DNA from: Candidatus Moraniibacteriota bacterium
Lineage (GTDB): Bacteria > Patescibacteriota > Minisyncoccia > Moranbacterales > UBA2206
Direction: 5' to 3'
DNA: 5,007 nucleotides
NCBI GenBank assembly: GCA_003534085.1
Contig: DQBY01000123.1
Span: 1 to 5,007, forward strand
In this document: piece by piece, positions 1-4,422 of the stretch
Position numbering within the stretch: the first letter of the stretch is position 1
Layout of the letters: every line of letters starts with the position of its first letter
The notes under the pieces: model-generated
Seen by the model: only the letters and a program-made list of their open reading frames with translations
Databases searched by the model: none
What the model was told of the DNA's origin: nothing
Program-made: the position numbers and the translations under genes

Positions 1-281
1 TCCAGATTATAGAATTTTGTGGAATATTTTTTGCCGTCATCGGCAGTATGTTCCAAAATGGAACTAACTGAATTTTTTCTTAATTCCCCACTTTCAAAAA
101 TATTTTTCAAATGTTTCGTTATCGCAGGCCTCTGTGTTCCAAAAAGAGCCGCGACTTGATCTTGCGTCAGCCACACGCTTTCTTTGTCAAACTTAACCTC
201 AAGCTCGATTTCTCCGCGCTTGTCTTTGTAAATTATAATTTCCCCTTCCTTGGGAATCTTTTTTTGTTTTTTCTTAATCAT
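1..281 (-). CDS. RhuM-family (virulence RhuM / Fic-associated N-terminal domain) protein, 3' part cut off by the window edge
   Basis: Reading the minus strand from the ATG at 281 gives 93 open codons that run off the left edge. The protein begins with a lysine-rich stretch, then GEIIIYKDKRGEIELEVKF, then VWLTQDQVAALFG and an AITKHLKNIFESGEL segment, then a DDGKKYSTKFYNL segment. This order matches the N-terminal domain of RhuM-type proteins, which is sometimes joined to Fic/death-on-curing domains. Residues about 37-60 look like a helix-turn-helix, with LTQDQVAALFG then an AITKHLKNIF recognition helix. RhuM was named for a Salmonella pathogenicity island gene. Its biochemical role is not settled, and relatives are frequent in mobile and accessory regions. 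The C-terminal part is not visible, so a Fic fusion cannot be excluded. No Shine-Dalgarno precedes the ATG, but a strong promoter does, overlapped by a palindrome. Family assignment is fairly sure; function is not. Confidence 0.8.
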   Translation of the reverse strand, partial: MIKKKQKKIPKEGEIIIYKDKRGEIELEVKFDKESVWLTQDQVAALFGTQRPAITKHLKNIFESGELRKNSVSSILEHTADDGKKYSTKFYNL

Positions 282-298
282 AACAATGCTTTATTGTT
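282..298 (-). other. Small inverted repeat abutting the RhuM start codon
   Basis: AACAAT (282-287) and ATTGTT (293-298) are perfect 6-base inverted arms around a 5-base spacer, ending directly at the ATG. The hairpin would occupy the place of a ribosome binding site in a leader of only about 20 bases. It is AT-only in the arms, so it is weak as RNA and could be chance. Confidence 0.3.
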
Positions 299-299
299 T

Positions 300-320
300 A
301 TAGTGATATTATATCACTAT
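300..320. promoter_or_regulatory. 21-base palindromic operator candidate over the RhuM promoter
   Basis: Bases 300-309 (ATAGTGATAT) and 311-320 (ATATCACTAT) are perfect reverse complements around a single central base at 310. The palindrome completely contains the -10 hexamer of the RhuM-type gene and its centre lies 29 bases upstream of that gene's ATG. A protein bound here would block RNA polymerase. The likely binder, by inference, is the helix-turn-helix at the start of the RhuM-type protein itself, but another regulator is possible. Confidence 0.6.
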
Positions 321-336
321 TGCGCTTCCCTGTCTA
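308..336 (-). promoter_or_regulatory. Sigma-70-type promoter of the RhuM-type gene
   Basis: On the minus strand there is a TAGACA -35 box (331-336, five of six matches to TTGACA), a 17-base spacer and a perfect TATAAT -10 box (308-313). Transcription would begin near 301, giving a leader of about 20 bases before the ATG at 281. The -10 box sits in the centre of the 300-320 palindrome. Confidence 0.75.
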
Positions 337-346
337 CTCTTCGACC

Positions 347-355
347 TGTGGATAA
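347..355 (-). promoter_or_regulatory. Single consensus DnaA box
   Basis: The minus strand reads TTATCCACA, a perfect match to the DnaA box consensus, 10 bases upstream of the RhuM-type promoter's -35 box. I found no other exact copy in the window, so this is not an origin. It may be a regulatory DnaA site or a chance 9-mer match. Confidence 0.25.
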
Positions 356-415
356 CTCAAGTCATACGATGCAACATTTTTTTGTGATATTCAATAATAC
401 TTAAATTTTTATTTT

Positions 416-424
416 ATTATACCA
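416..424 (-). promoter_or_regulatory. Possible extended -10 element downstream of the terminator
   Basis: The minus strand reads TGGTATAAT, a perfect extended -10 motif. No convincing -35 box is seen at the right distance, because that position falls in the preceding terminator hairpin. If active it would give a second RhuM transcript with a leader of about 130 bases. The AT-rich setting makes a chance match quite possible. Confidence 0.25.
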
Positions 425-460
425 AAATAAAAAGGCACGTTCCCGTTCGGGGCGTGCCTT
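424..460 (-). terminator. Intrinsic terminator of the 471-806 gene
   Basis: On the minus strand an 8-base stem (AAGGCACG / CGTGCCTT, 453-460 with 432-439) extends inward through GC pairs to a small loop and is followed directly by TTTTTATTTT. It begins 10 bases after the stop codon of the 111-residue gene. Hairpin plus U-tract in that orientation is classic for factor-independent termination. It isolates the gene from the RhuM unit downstream. Confidence 0.88.
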
Positions 461-470
461 ATCGTAAATA

Positions 471-806
471 CTAATCCGCGCTTTCAAGCAAATCATGAGA
501 AAAGCATAGTGCTCCGCAACATTCCACATCATCCTCATTTTCCAGACACAGGGCAACGAAGGGGAAAGTTTTCCAGTCGTGCTCTTTTTCAAAAGGGAAA
601 ACCATGTAGTCAAACTGCCCGGAATACATTTCCTGGGATTTTATTTTCAACTCATCGATGGGTTTTTTGAAAATTAATCCCTTGAAACGTTCGGGAAAAG
701 CTTTTTTAATTACTTTTTTTATGATACGCGGATTAAAATCTTCGTTGCGGCAAAAGACTAGTCTCTCATTGCCGACCTCCACATAAGTAAAGCCAGTTGC
801 GCACAT
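471..806 (-). CDS. Unrecognised 111-residue protein with strong expression signals
   Basis: I do not recognise a family. The protein is soluble-looking, with no signal peptide or membrane segment. The sequence suggests a mixed alpha/beta fold: FTYVEVGNERLVFCR looks like a strand pair, residues 26-42 like a basic helix, and residues 66-90 like further strands. The C-terminal end is acidic and cysteine-rich (C87, C96, C97, C101, plus C2 and C19), with H76 and H104, but no standard zinc motif spacing is evident. The start at 806 is well fixed by AGGAGG six bases upstream, the only strong Shine-Dalgarno in the window. A TTGACA promoter lies upstream and an intrinsic terminator follows the stop, so it looks like a single-gene transcription unit that may be well expressed. 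An alternative is that the pyrophosphatase transcript also reads into it, since no terminator is seen between them. Coding status is supported by the signals rather than by homology. Confidence 0.75.
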   Translation of the reverse strand: MCATGFTYVEVGNERLVFCRNEDFNPRIIKKVIKKAFPERFKGLIFKKPIDELKIKSQEMYSGQFDYMVFPFEKEHDWKTFPFVALCLENEDDVECCGALCFSHDLLESAD

Positions 807-812
807 ATGTAC

Positions 813-818
813 CCTCCT
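813..818 (-). promoter_or_regulatory. Perfect Shine-Dalgarno of the 111-residue gene
   Basis: AGGAGG on the minus strand lies six bases before the ATG at 804-806. It fixes the start codon and contrasts with the other genes here, which lack such a site. Confidence 0.85.
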
Positions 819-854
819 CTATGAATTTAAATTTAATGAACAGTCCGGTAAATA

Positions 855-884
855 ATCCTATCGCTAAAGCAGCTTTTCTGTCAA
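855..884 (-). promoter_or_regulatory. Promoter of the 111-residue gene
   Basis: The minus strand shows a perfect TTGACA -35 box (879-884), an 18-base spacer and TAGGAT (855-860, four of six matches, with the key first T, A and last T present). Transcription would begin near 848, giving a leader of about 40 bases that holds the Shine-Dalgarno. It lies in the 103-base gap after the pyrophosphatase gene. Confidence 0.6.
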
Positions 885-909
885 TCAAAAATTTTCACAC
901 CAGTTAATT

Positions 910-1470
910 TTATTTATCATTATAATTTTCACCTAAAAATTTTTTGAGTTTCGCGAATGGCTTGAATTTCAGATATGTTTTTTTATAATCCGCGCTATTC
1001 AACCTAGCTCGCGTCACGCTGTATCCTTTCGGGATAAAAATCTTGTCCCAATCAAAACCGTTGTCGCCGGAAGGCTTTTTAGCAATCGTGCCCTCCAATT
1101 TTCCTTCAATTATTTTCAAAGTCTTTCCATCGTAATATCCAAAAGCGGAATGAGCCACCGCTTTCCTATTGTTCGACGGAAGCATGGCGCACATCGTTTT
1201 GAAAGAAATTTCATCCACAAAGAAGCGGATGAACGGTCCGGGCAACCGGCCGAAGGCTTTGAATTCCAAAGATGAGTCCTCCACCAGAACCGGCTTTTTT
1301 ATTTTCGCGTACGCCTGCCGGACTTTATGCTCCACAACCTCCAGAAGATCAAGCGACTGGATTTCGTCCAGATCAAGTTTCACGTGCTCAACCGGAAAGC
1401 CTAAAAACTTGGCCAAATAATCCGCTTTCTTCTGATTGCCGGTGATGAATGTGATTTTTTCTTTTTTCAT
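910..1470 (-). CDS. rdgB: HAM1/RdgB-family non-canonical purine NTP pyrophosphatase
   Basis: Family members hydrolyse dITP, ITP and XTP to the monophosphate and pyrophosphate in the cytoplasm, keeping deaminated purines out of DNA and RNA. The 186-residue length is normal for the family. Visible motifs in order: ITGNQKK (residues 9-15, the TGNxxK phosphate-binding loop), E36 in a DEIQSLDLLEVVEHK segment, VEDSSLEF (63-70, with the E64-D65 catalytic/metal pair), GRLPGPFIRFF (74-84), EGKLEGTIA (122-130) and GFDWDKIFIP (138-147, the counterpart of GFGYDPIF). The C-terminal substrate-binding motif usually written SHR is not present; the region reads NSADYKKTYLKFKPF, so base recognition may differ. 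No Shine-Dalgarno precedes the ATG, and a dyad repeat begins six bases upstream. The PaaX-like gene lies 92 bases further upstream on the same strand. The family call is secure, exact substrate less so. Confidence 0.9.
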   Translation of the reverse strand: MKKEKITFITGNQKKADYLAKFLGFPVEHVKLDLDEIQSLDLLEVVEHKVRQAYAKIKKPVLVEDSSLEFKAFGRLPGPFIRFFVDEISFKTMCAMLPSNNRKAVAHSAFGYYDGKTLKIIEGKLEGTIAKKPSGDNGFDWDKIFIPKGYSVTRARLNSADYKKTYLKFKPFAKLKKFLGENYNDK

Positions 1471-1476
1471 AAATAT

Positions 1477-1510
1477 TATTCACGAAACCACGGCCGTAGA
1501 ATGGTGATTG
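1477..1510. repeat. Dyad element copy 1 (7-20-7, CGGCCG core)
   Basis: Left arm TATTCAC (1477-1483) and right arm GTGATTG (1504-1510) pair at six of seven positions, counting one G-T wobble. They flank 20 bases centred on ACGGCCGT (1490-1497). It ends six bases upstream of the pyrophosphatase start codon, so it would lie in that gene's leader or promoter. It is a diverged member of the family seen at 2261 and 4331. Confidence 0.75.
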
Positions 1511-1519
1511 CTTAAAATT

Positions 1520-1553
1520 CACTCACATCAGTACGGCCGTACTGATGTGATTG
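1520..1553. repeat. Dyad element copy 2, containing a perfect 28-base palindrome
   Basis: The layout is the same as the other copies: arms CACTCAC (1520-1526) and GTGATTG (1547-1553) and core ACGGCCGT (1533-1540). Here the 6-base stretches between arm and core, ATCAGT and ACTGAT, are also complementary, so 1523-1550 is a perfect palindrome. It lies nine bases from copy 1 and ten bases past the stop codon of the PaaX-like gene. Confidence 0.85.
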
Positions 1554-1562
1554 TATCGAGTT

Positions 1563-2123
1563 CTACTTGATAGCCTTGAAATGTTTTTTTATTTTTTCTT
1601 CATTATCGATCTTCAAGGCGGTAATCACTCGGACATAAGGCTCTGCGGAATATAGAGAAACTAATTCGAGAATTGGTTTCTCGAAAGGATACGGCGAAGC
1701 AAATACGCTCTGCTGGAGCTTGAAAAACTCAAGCTCTTTGAGATGATCGCGCAGAATATCTCTGAACAGCCTTTCTTTTTCCGGAATGTCGAAAATCACT
1801 ATCCTCCATTTCCCATCCCACTTTTTCGGTTTCTTGAAATTTATGGAACTGCCCAGAAGACTCAATGTTTTCGCCTGCTGGACTCCTTCACTCGTCAGGA
1901 CCAGCTTGAAAGATCCGTTGGCCAGCTTGCGTTCCTCGATCAATTTTCTATCGGCAAGTTTCTTGATCGAGCGGTTGAAGTTCTGCTGGTTTATTTTCCC
2001 CCACTCTTTCCGGAGCTTGCGGAAATTTTTATAAAAATGATCCGGAGACGAAGAAAGGCCCAGCGCCACGCCTCCCAAAAGCGCCAGAACTATTTTTTTC
2101 TGAACCGCTCCAAATTTATACAT
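1563..2123 (-). CDS. PaaX-like regulator: winged helix-turn-helix fused to a Cas2-fold domain
   Basis: The 186-residue protein has two parts. Residues about 8-90 form a winged-helix-like region: a hydrophobic helix (IVLALLGGVALGLS, 11-24), then INQQNFNRSIKKLADRKLIEE and a basic wing ending in LTSEG. Residues 102-186 begin KWDGKWRIVIFDIPEKER and continue to FKLQQSVFASPY. The IVIFDIPE strand and QxSVF stretch match the ferredoxin-like fold shared by Cas2 and the C-terminal part of PaaX repressors; D112 aligns with the Cas2 catalytic aspartate by eye. PaaX represses phenylacetate degradation genes in proteobacteria, but no such genes are here. Proteins of this kind in Patescibacteria are often labelled PaaX-like or Cas2. 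A nuclease role is possible but a DNA-binding regulator is more likely given the N-terminal domain. Dyad repeats flank the gene on both sides. The ATG at 2123 follows an extended -10 box so closely that the mRNA may be leaderless. Confidence 0.82.
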   Translation of the reverse strand: MYKFGAVQKKIVLALLGGVALGLSSSPDHFYKNFRKLRKEWGKINQQNFNRSIKKLADRKLIEERKLANGSFKLVLTSEGVQQAKTLSLLGSSINFKKPKKWDGKWRIVIFDIPEKERLFRDILRDHLKELEFFKLQQSVFASPYPFEKPILELVSLYSAEPYVRVITALKIDNEEKIKKHFKAIK

Positions 2124-2129
2124 ATCGAT

Positions 2130-2138
2130 ATTGTATCA
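2130..2138 (-). promoter_or_regulatory. Extended -10 promoter element of the PaaX-like gene
   Basis: The minus strand reads TGATACAAT: a TGn extension followed by TACAAT (five of six matches). Six bases separate it from the ATG, so transcription would start at or next to the start codon and the mRNA would be leaderless. No good -35 box is seen, which is tolerated with an extended -10. Most of this element overlaps the arm of dyad copy 3. Confidence 0.5.
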
Positions 2139-2166
2139 TGAAAATACGGCCGTGCTCAGATGATAC
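2133..2166. repeat. Dyad element copy 3, with different but fully paired arms
   Basis: Arms GTATCAT (2133-2139) and ATGATAC (2160-2166) pair perfectly, 7 of 7, around exactly 20 bases centred on ACGGCCGT (2146-2153). The arms share little sequence with the CACTCAC/GTGAGTG arms of copies 5 and 6, yet spacing and pairing are kept. It begins nine bases upstream of the PaaX-like start codon and overlaps its likely -10 box. Confidence 0.8.
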
Positions 2167-2205
2167 TTTCCATGCGACTTGGCGAGTGATTAAGTCCCAA
2201 TAAAA

Positions 2206-2243
2206 TATTTATGTCAGTACGTACGGCCGCAGGATGATGATTA
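2206..2243. repeat. Dyad element copy 4, with a 4-base tandem insertion
   Basis: Arms TATTTAT (2206-2212) and ATGATTA (2237-2243) pair at six of seven positions, with one wobble. The inner GTCAGT and AGGATG flanks resemble copy 5. The core reads ACGGCCGC (2223-2230), and GTAC is doubled just before it, making this copy 38 rather than 34 bases long. It is a degenerate member in the gap between the PaaX-like gene and the gene at 2347. The 39 bases between it and copy 3 show nothing I can identify. Confidence 0.65.
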
Positions 2244-2260
2244 ATTGATGACTTCTTATT

Positions 2261-2294
2261 CACTCACGTCAGTACGGCCGTGGGATGGTGAGTG
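2261..2294. repeat. Dyad element copy 5, near-identical partner of copy 6
   Basis: Arms CACTCAC (2261-2267) and GTGAGTG (2288-2294) pair perfectly around 20 bases holding ACGGCCGT (2274-2281). With flanking bases, 2258-2296 is identical over 39 bases to 4328-4366. It lies between the stop of the gene at 2347 and copy 4. Confidence 0.92.
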
Positions 2295-2346
2295 GTTTTT
2301 AATTCAAGCACGTTGGGTGGGCTATGATAATAACACGTGAATCACT

Positions 2347-2952
2347 CTATCTTATCTCCTTGTTCCAATTTTGCACTAAAAGACTCATGTAGATTCCCAG
2401 AGTCTTGTTCAGGGGATCGGCCTGGGTCGATTCTCCTCTGCGTATATGCAACACTCCCGCAATCGTGAGCGCGCTCAGGATTATCGCTTCATTTTTCATG
2501 CTTTCAGTCGACGTCTTATCCTGTTCAAGCGAATTCTCCCAGATTATTCGGGTCTTTTCCAGTCCGCCCCTGTATTCATCAAGGCGTAAATCGACCAGCT
2601 TCTCCCAAGTTTCAATATGTTCCTGCTCAATTCCCAATTCCTTGAACCAATTGATAAATCTCGGAAAAACAGAGCCCTTTACCGAATGCCAATAATTCCT
2701 TCTTTCTTCAGGAAAATATTTCAATCTATTTTCTATCAGCAAATAAAGAAATCCGACGAATGTAACTTCCAATTCATTAAAAATCCTGTCCTGCTCAATT
2801 TGTTCCATTTTTTCAAACCCGATCTCTTTCCGGAATTCTTTATCTCTGAAAAGTTTAAAGGCTGAATTGACTGCATCCTCCACCATATGCCTCGCCCGAT
2901 CTTCCGGCGGGATAACATGATGAAAAATTTTTCGGAATATTTTTGGATACAT
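2347..2952 (-). CDS. Unrecognised helical protein, 201 residues
   Basis: I do not recognise a family. The protein appears almost wholly alpha-helical and soluble. It has a basic N-terminal end (MYPKIFRKIFHHVIPPEDR), charged helices at about 18-60, an amphipathic hydrophobic helix (ELEVTFVGFLYLLIENRL, 60-77), an aromatic stretch with YWHSVKGSVFPRFINWFKELG (87-107), and a second apolar helix (AIILSALTIAGVLHI, 156-170). No signal peptide or catalytic motif is evident, and the apolar helices look too short or too charged for clear membrane spans. The start at 2952 gives the longest frame; it has no Shine-Dalgarno. It follows the SWIM protein gene by 28 bases on the same strand, so the two are probably co-transcribed, but no shared function can be named. 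Coding is supported by length and uninterrupted frame. Confidence 0.75.
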   Translation of the reverse strand: MYPKIFRKIFHHVIPPEDRARHMVEDAVNSAFKLFRDKEFRKEIGFEKMEQIEQDRIFNELEVTFVGFLYLLIENRLKYFPEERRNYWHSVKGSVFPRFINWFKELGIEQEHIETWEKLVDLRLDEYRGGLEKTRIIWENSLEQDKTSTESMKNEAIILSALTIAGVLHIRRGESTQADPLNKTLGIYMSLLVQNWNKEIR

Positions 2953-2980
2953 AAAAATTTGCTTATTTTAAATTATGGTT

Positions 2981-3718
2981 TTATGACTTATCGTCAAATA
3001 TTTTTACAAGCGGCTCTTCCCAACCAAAACATGTGGATTTTCCGCAAAGATCCTCAAATGATTTGATGCATTCTGGGTTGAGTCTTACATATTCCTCGAG
3101 CACAATAACTACTTCTTCAATAAAACCGCCAACTGTGCCGTCGGAATCATCAACGCCGCCATTACATATTTTTTTATCCAGACGCAAAAGCATCTCAACT
3201 AATATTTTTGCCGCTTGTCTGCTGACCGGCAAATCCGAAACTATTTTTGACAGGCGGGCGCAACCCTCAGACAGCGATCCTTGGTAAGCAAACCAGGTTC
3301 GAGAAGGACCGCTATATGCTTTTATATATTTCATAGCCGCAGCAATCGTTCTCTTTATCTCAGCTAGTTTTTCCTCCTCCATTTCTCCGAGCTTGCCGCT
3401 GCAAGTCGGACCATCAATCAATTCCCTGTCTTCATTAGCCAATGGCTTGCCATCCATAGCCGCATAAATTGCCACCGCCACCATGTGCTTGCACAGCGTA
3501 TTATTTTGACCGAGATAGCAATCGCAATCGCCTTGATCATACTGTCGCCGATCCACATATACGCTGTATGGCTTCGTGCCTGAAACAGTTGCTAAAAATC
3601 CATTCAGTTCTTCCTTGAATCGCATTACTTTTCCTTTTTCATACAGCCCAACTGCTTTTTCAAAGGTCGGACCATCAGTTGCAAATTTTATTTTATCTAA
3701 ATTATATATGGGTTTCAT
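2981..3718 (-). CDS. Small SWIM zinc-finger protein
   Basis: The 245-residue protein has the SWIM motif CxC-x8-CxH with C65, C67, C76 and H78, in the setting GDCDCYLG then LCKHMVAVAIYA. SWIM domains bind one zinc and are thought to mediate DNA or protein contacts. In bacteria they often accompany SWI2/SNF2 ATPases, but no helicase domain is present here. The N-terminal end (residues 13-60) matches the usual lead-in: a residue run like FEKAVGLYEKGKV followed by strands ending in a YSVYVDRRQYDQGDCDC segment, typical of SWIM proteins. Residues 100-245 are helical with charged stretches (EMEEEKLAEIKRTIAAAMKYIKAY, then IVLEEYVRLNPECIKSFEDL) and hold further cysteines without a clear second finger. 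The start at 3718 has no Shine-Dalgarno. It lies 54 bases after the gene at 3773 and 28 bases before the next, suggesting co-transcription. Domain call is firm; partner and role are unknown. Confidence 0.85.
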   Translation of the reverse strand: MKPIYNLDKIKFATDGPTFEKAVGLYEKGKVMRFKEELNGFLATVSGTKPYSVYVDRRQYDQGDCDCYLGQNNTLCKHMVAVAIYAAMDGKPLANEDRELIDGPTCSGKLGEMEEEKLAEIKRTIAAAMKYIKAYSGPSRTWFAYQGSLSEGCARLSKIVSDLPVSRQAAKILVEMLLRLDKKICNGGVDDSDGTVGGFIEEVVIVLEEYVRLNPECIKSFEDLCGKSTCFGWEEPLVKIFDDKS

Positions 3719-3732
3719 AAAATATTGATATT

Positions 3733-3748
3733 AGAAAGATTGCTTTCT
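3733..3748. other. Small hairpin between the 3773 gene and the SWIM gene
   Basis: AGAAAG (3733-3738) and CTTTCT (3743-3748) form a perfect 6-base stem with a 4-base loop in a 54-base gap. No U-tract follows directly on either strand, so it is at best a weak terminator or processing site. Confidence 0.3.
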
Positions 3749-3772
3749 GCAAAATGTTGGAATGTTATTTGT

Positions 3773-4282
3773 TTATTTCTTGGGTTTTGATCTCCTGGAT
3801 ATTTCCGATTTCTGTTTTTTGGATTGAATTTTTTCTACTTTAATGATAGGCTTGTCCAATATCTCGCTTTCAAGAAACATCCGGCATTCGCCCATAGCCA
3901 AGCTTGTCCAAGAAATGAGTTTTGGATCGGGATTTTTGTCGTATTTTTCCAAAATTCGATATGCACTGATATTTCCGGCATGAGCTAGGATTACAATAGC
4001 TTTCTTTTTATCTTTTAAACCGGATTTCTCAAATAAAACTTTTTCACACCATTTTATATCTTTTTGAGTTATATCTTTTGGAACCAAATTATGAAAATTA
4101 ATATACTCCATCAAATCCATTCCTTCATCCGCATCAATTTCATCCACTTGCATAATCGAACCAGAAAGGCCTTTTTCTTCCATAGCTAAAAACAGATCAT
4201 CAAATTCCTTCTCGGAAAGATTCCCGCTCTCTAAAATAGAAATCAATTCTTCTTCGCTGAAATTTTTAAATTTATTTGACAT
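3773..4282 (-). CDS. Unknown helical protein with HEAT-like region and basic tail
   Basis: The 169-residue protein starts MSNKFKNFSEEELISILESG. The frame is open further, to a GTG at 4333, but that start lies inside dyad copy 6 and would add a poor 17-residue extension, so the ATG at 4282 is preferred. The N-terminal half is acidic (SEKEFDDLFLAMEEKG and DEIDADEGMD). Residues about 91-143 (KKKAIVILAHAGNISAYRILEKY, then LISWTSLAMGECRMFLESEIL) look like two antiparallel helix pairs of a HEAT-like repeat, a type used for protein binding. The last 22 residues or so are strongly basic (KSKKQK-like, RRSKPKK), which could contact nucleic acid. No catalytic motif, signal peptide or membrane segment is seen. 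It precedes the SWIM gene by 54 bases on the same strand. Family and role are unknown. Confidence 0.75.
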   Translation of the reverse strand: MSNKFKNFSEEELISILESGNLSEKEFDDLFLAMEEKGLSGSIMQVDEIDADEGMDLMEYINFHNLVPKDITQKDIKWCEKVLFEKSGLKDKKKAIVILAHAGNISAYRILEKYDKNPDPKLISWTSLAMGECRMFLESEILDKPIIKVEKIQSKKQKSEISRRSKPKK

Positions 4283-4330
4283 TTTTTTATCTAATTTTAT
4301 TAATGCAAATATCCTTAAGACTGCACAATT

Positions 4331-4364
4331 CACTCACGTCAGTACGGCCGTGGGATGGTGAGTG
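4331..4364. repeat. Dyad element copy 6, identical to copy 5
   Basis: Arms CACTCAC (4331-4337) and GTGAGTG (4358-4364) flank 20 bases with core ACGGCCGT (4344-4351). The 39 bases 4328-4366 equal 2258-2296 exactly, and flanking sequence differs at once on both sides. It lies between the phosphatase stop and the gene starting at 4282, about 48 bases before that start codon. Confidence 0.92.
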
Positions 4365-4422
4365 GTGGGATTAAACTTTCGCGCCGGGCTTGATGTTCAT
4401 ATTTTCGGGTAAATAAATTATA

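Noticed and set aside
111..404. 97-codon plus-strand frame
   Set aside because: It overlaps the RhuM-type gene, its promoter and palindrome on the opposite strand, its protein is low-complexity, and it has no ribosome binding site or homology.
824..833. AATTTAAATT palindrome in the leader of the 111-residue gene
   Set aside because: A 10-base AT-only palindrome is expected often in AT-rich intergenic DNA.
1247..1252. CGGCCG inside the pyrophosphatase gene
   Set aside because: It has no paired arms at the family spacing and codes for conserved residues of the GRLPGPF region, so it is not a dyad element.
1477..1553. Dyad elements as intrinsic terminators
   Set aside because: No U-tract follows the hairpins in the direction of transcription in any copy, so simple factor-independent termination does not fit.
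1743..2141. 132-codon plus-strand frame
   Set aside because: It is antisense to the PaaX-like gene, which has a recognisable domain pattern; the plus-strand protein resembles nothing known.
1477..2294. CRISPR array
   Set aside because: The repeats are irregularly spaced, degenerate, separated by a gene and lack uniform spacers.
2301..2345. Imperfect inverted repeat after the stop of the gene at 2347
   Set aside because: Pairing between the ATTCA..CACGTT and AACACGTGAAT segments needs a bulge and two wobbles and is not followed by a U-tract; it is too weak to call a terminator.
4283..4333. GTG start at 4333 for the helical protein gene
   Set aside because: The codon lies in the arm of dyad copy 6, and the 17 extra residues look unlike the rest; the ATG at 4282 is more plausible.
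4371..4400. Nine-codon minus-strand frame (MNIKPGAKV) between the phosphatase and copy 6
   Set aside because: It has no ribosome binding site and is too short to distinguish from chance; it could be a decayed gene start but nothing else supports that.
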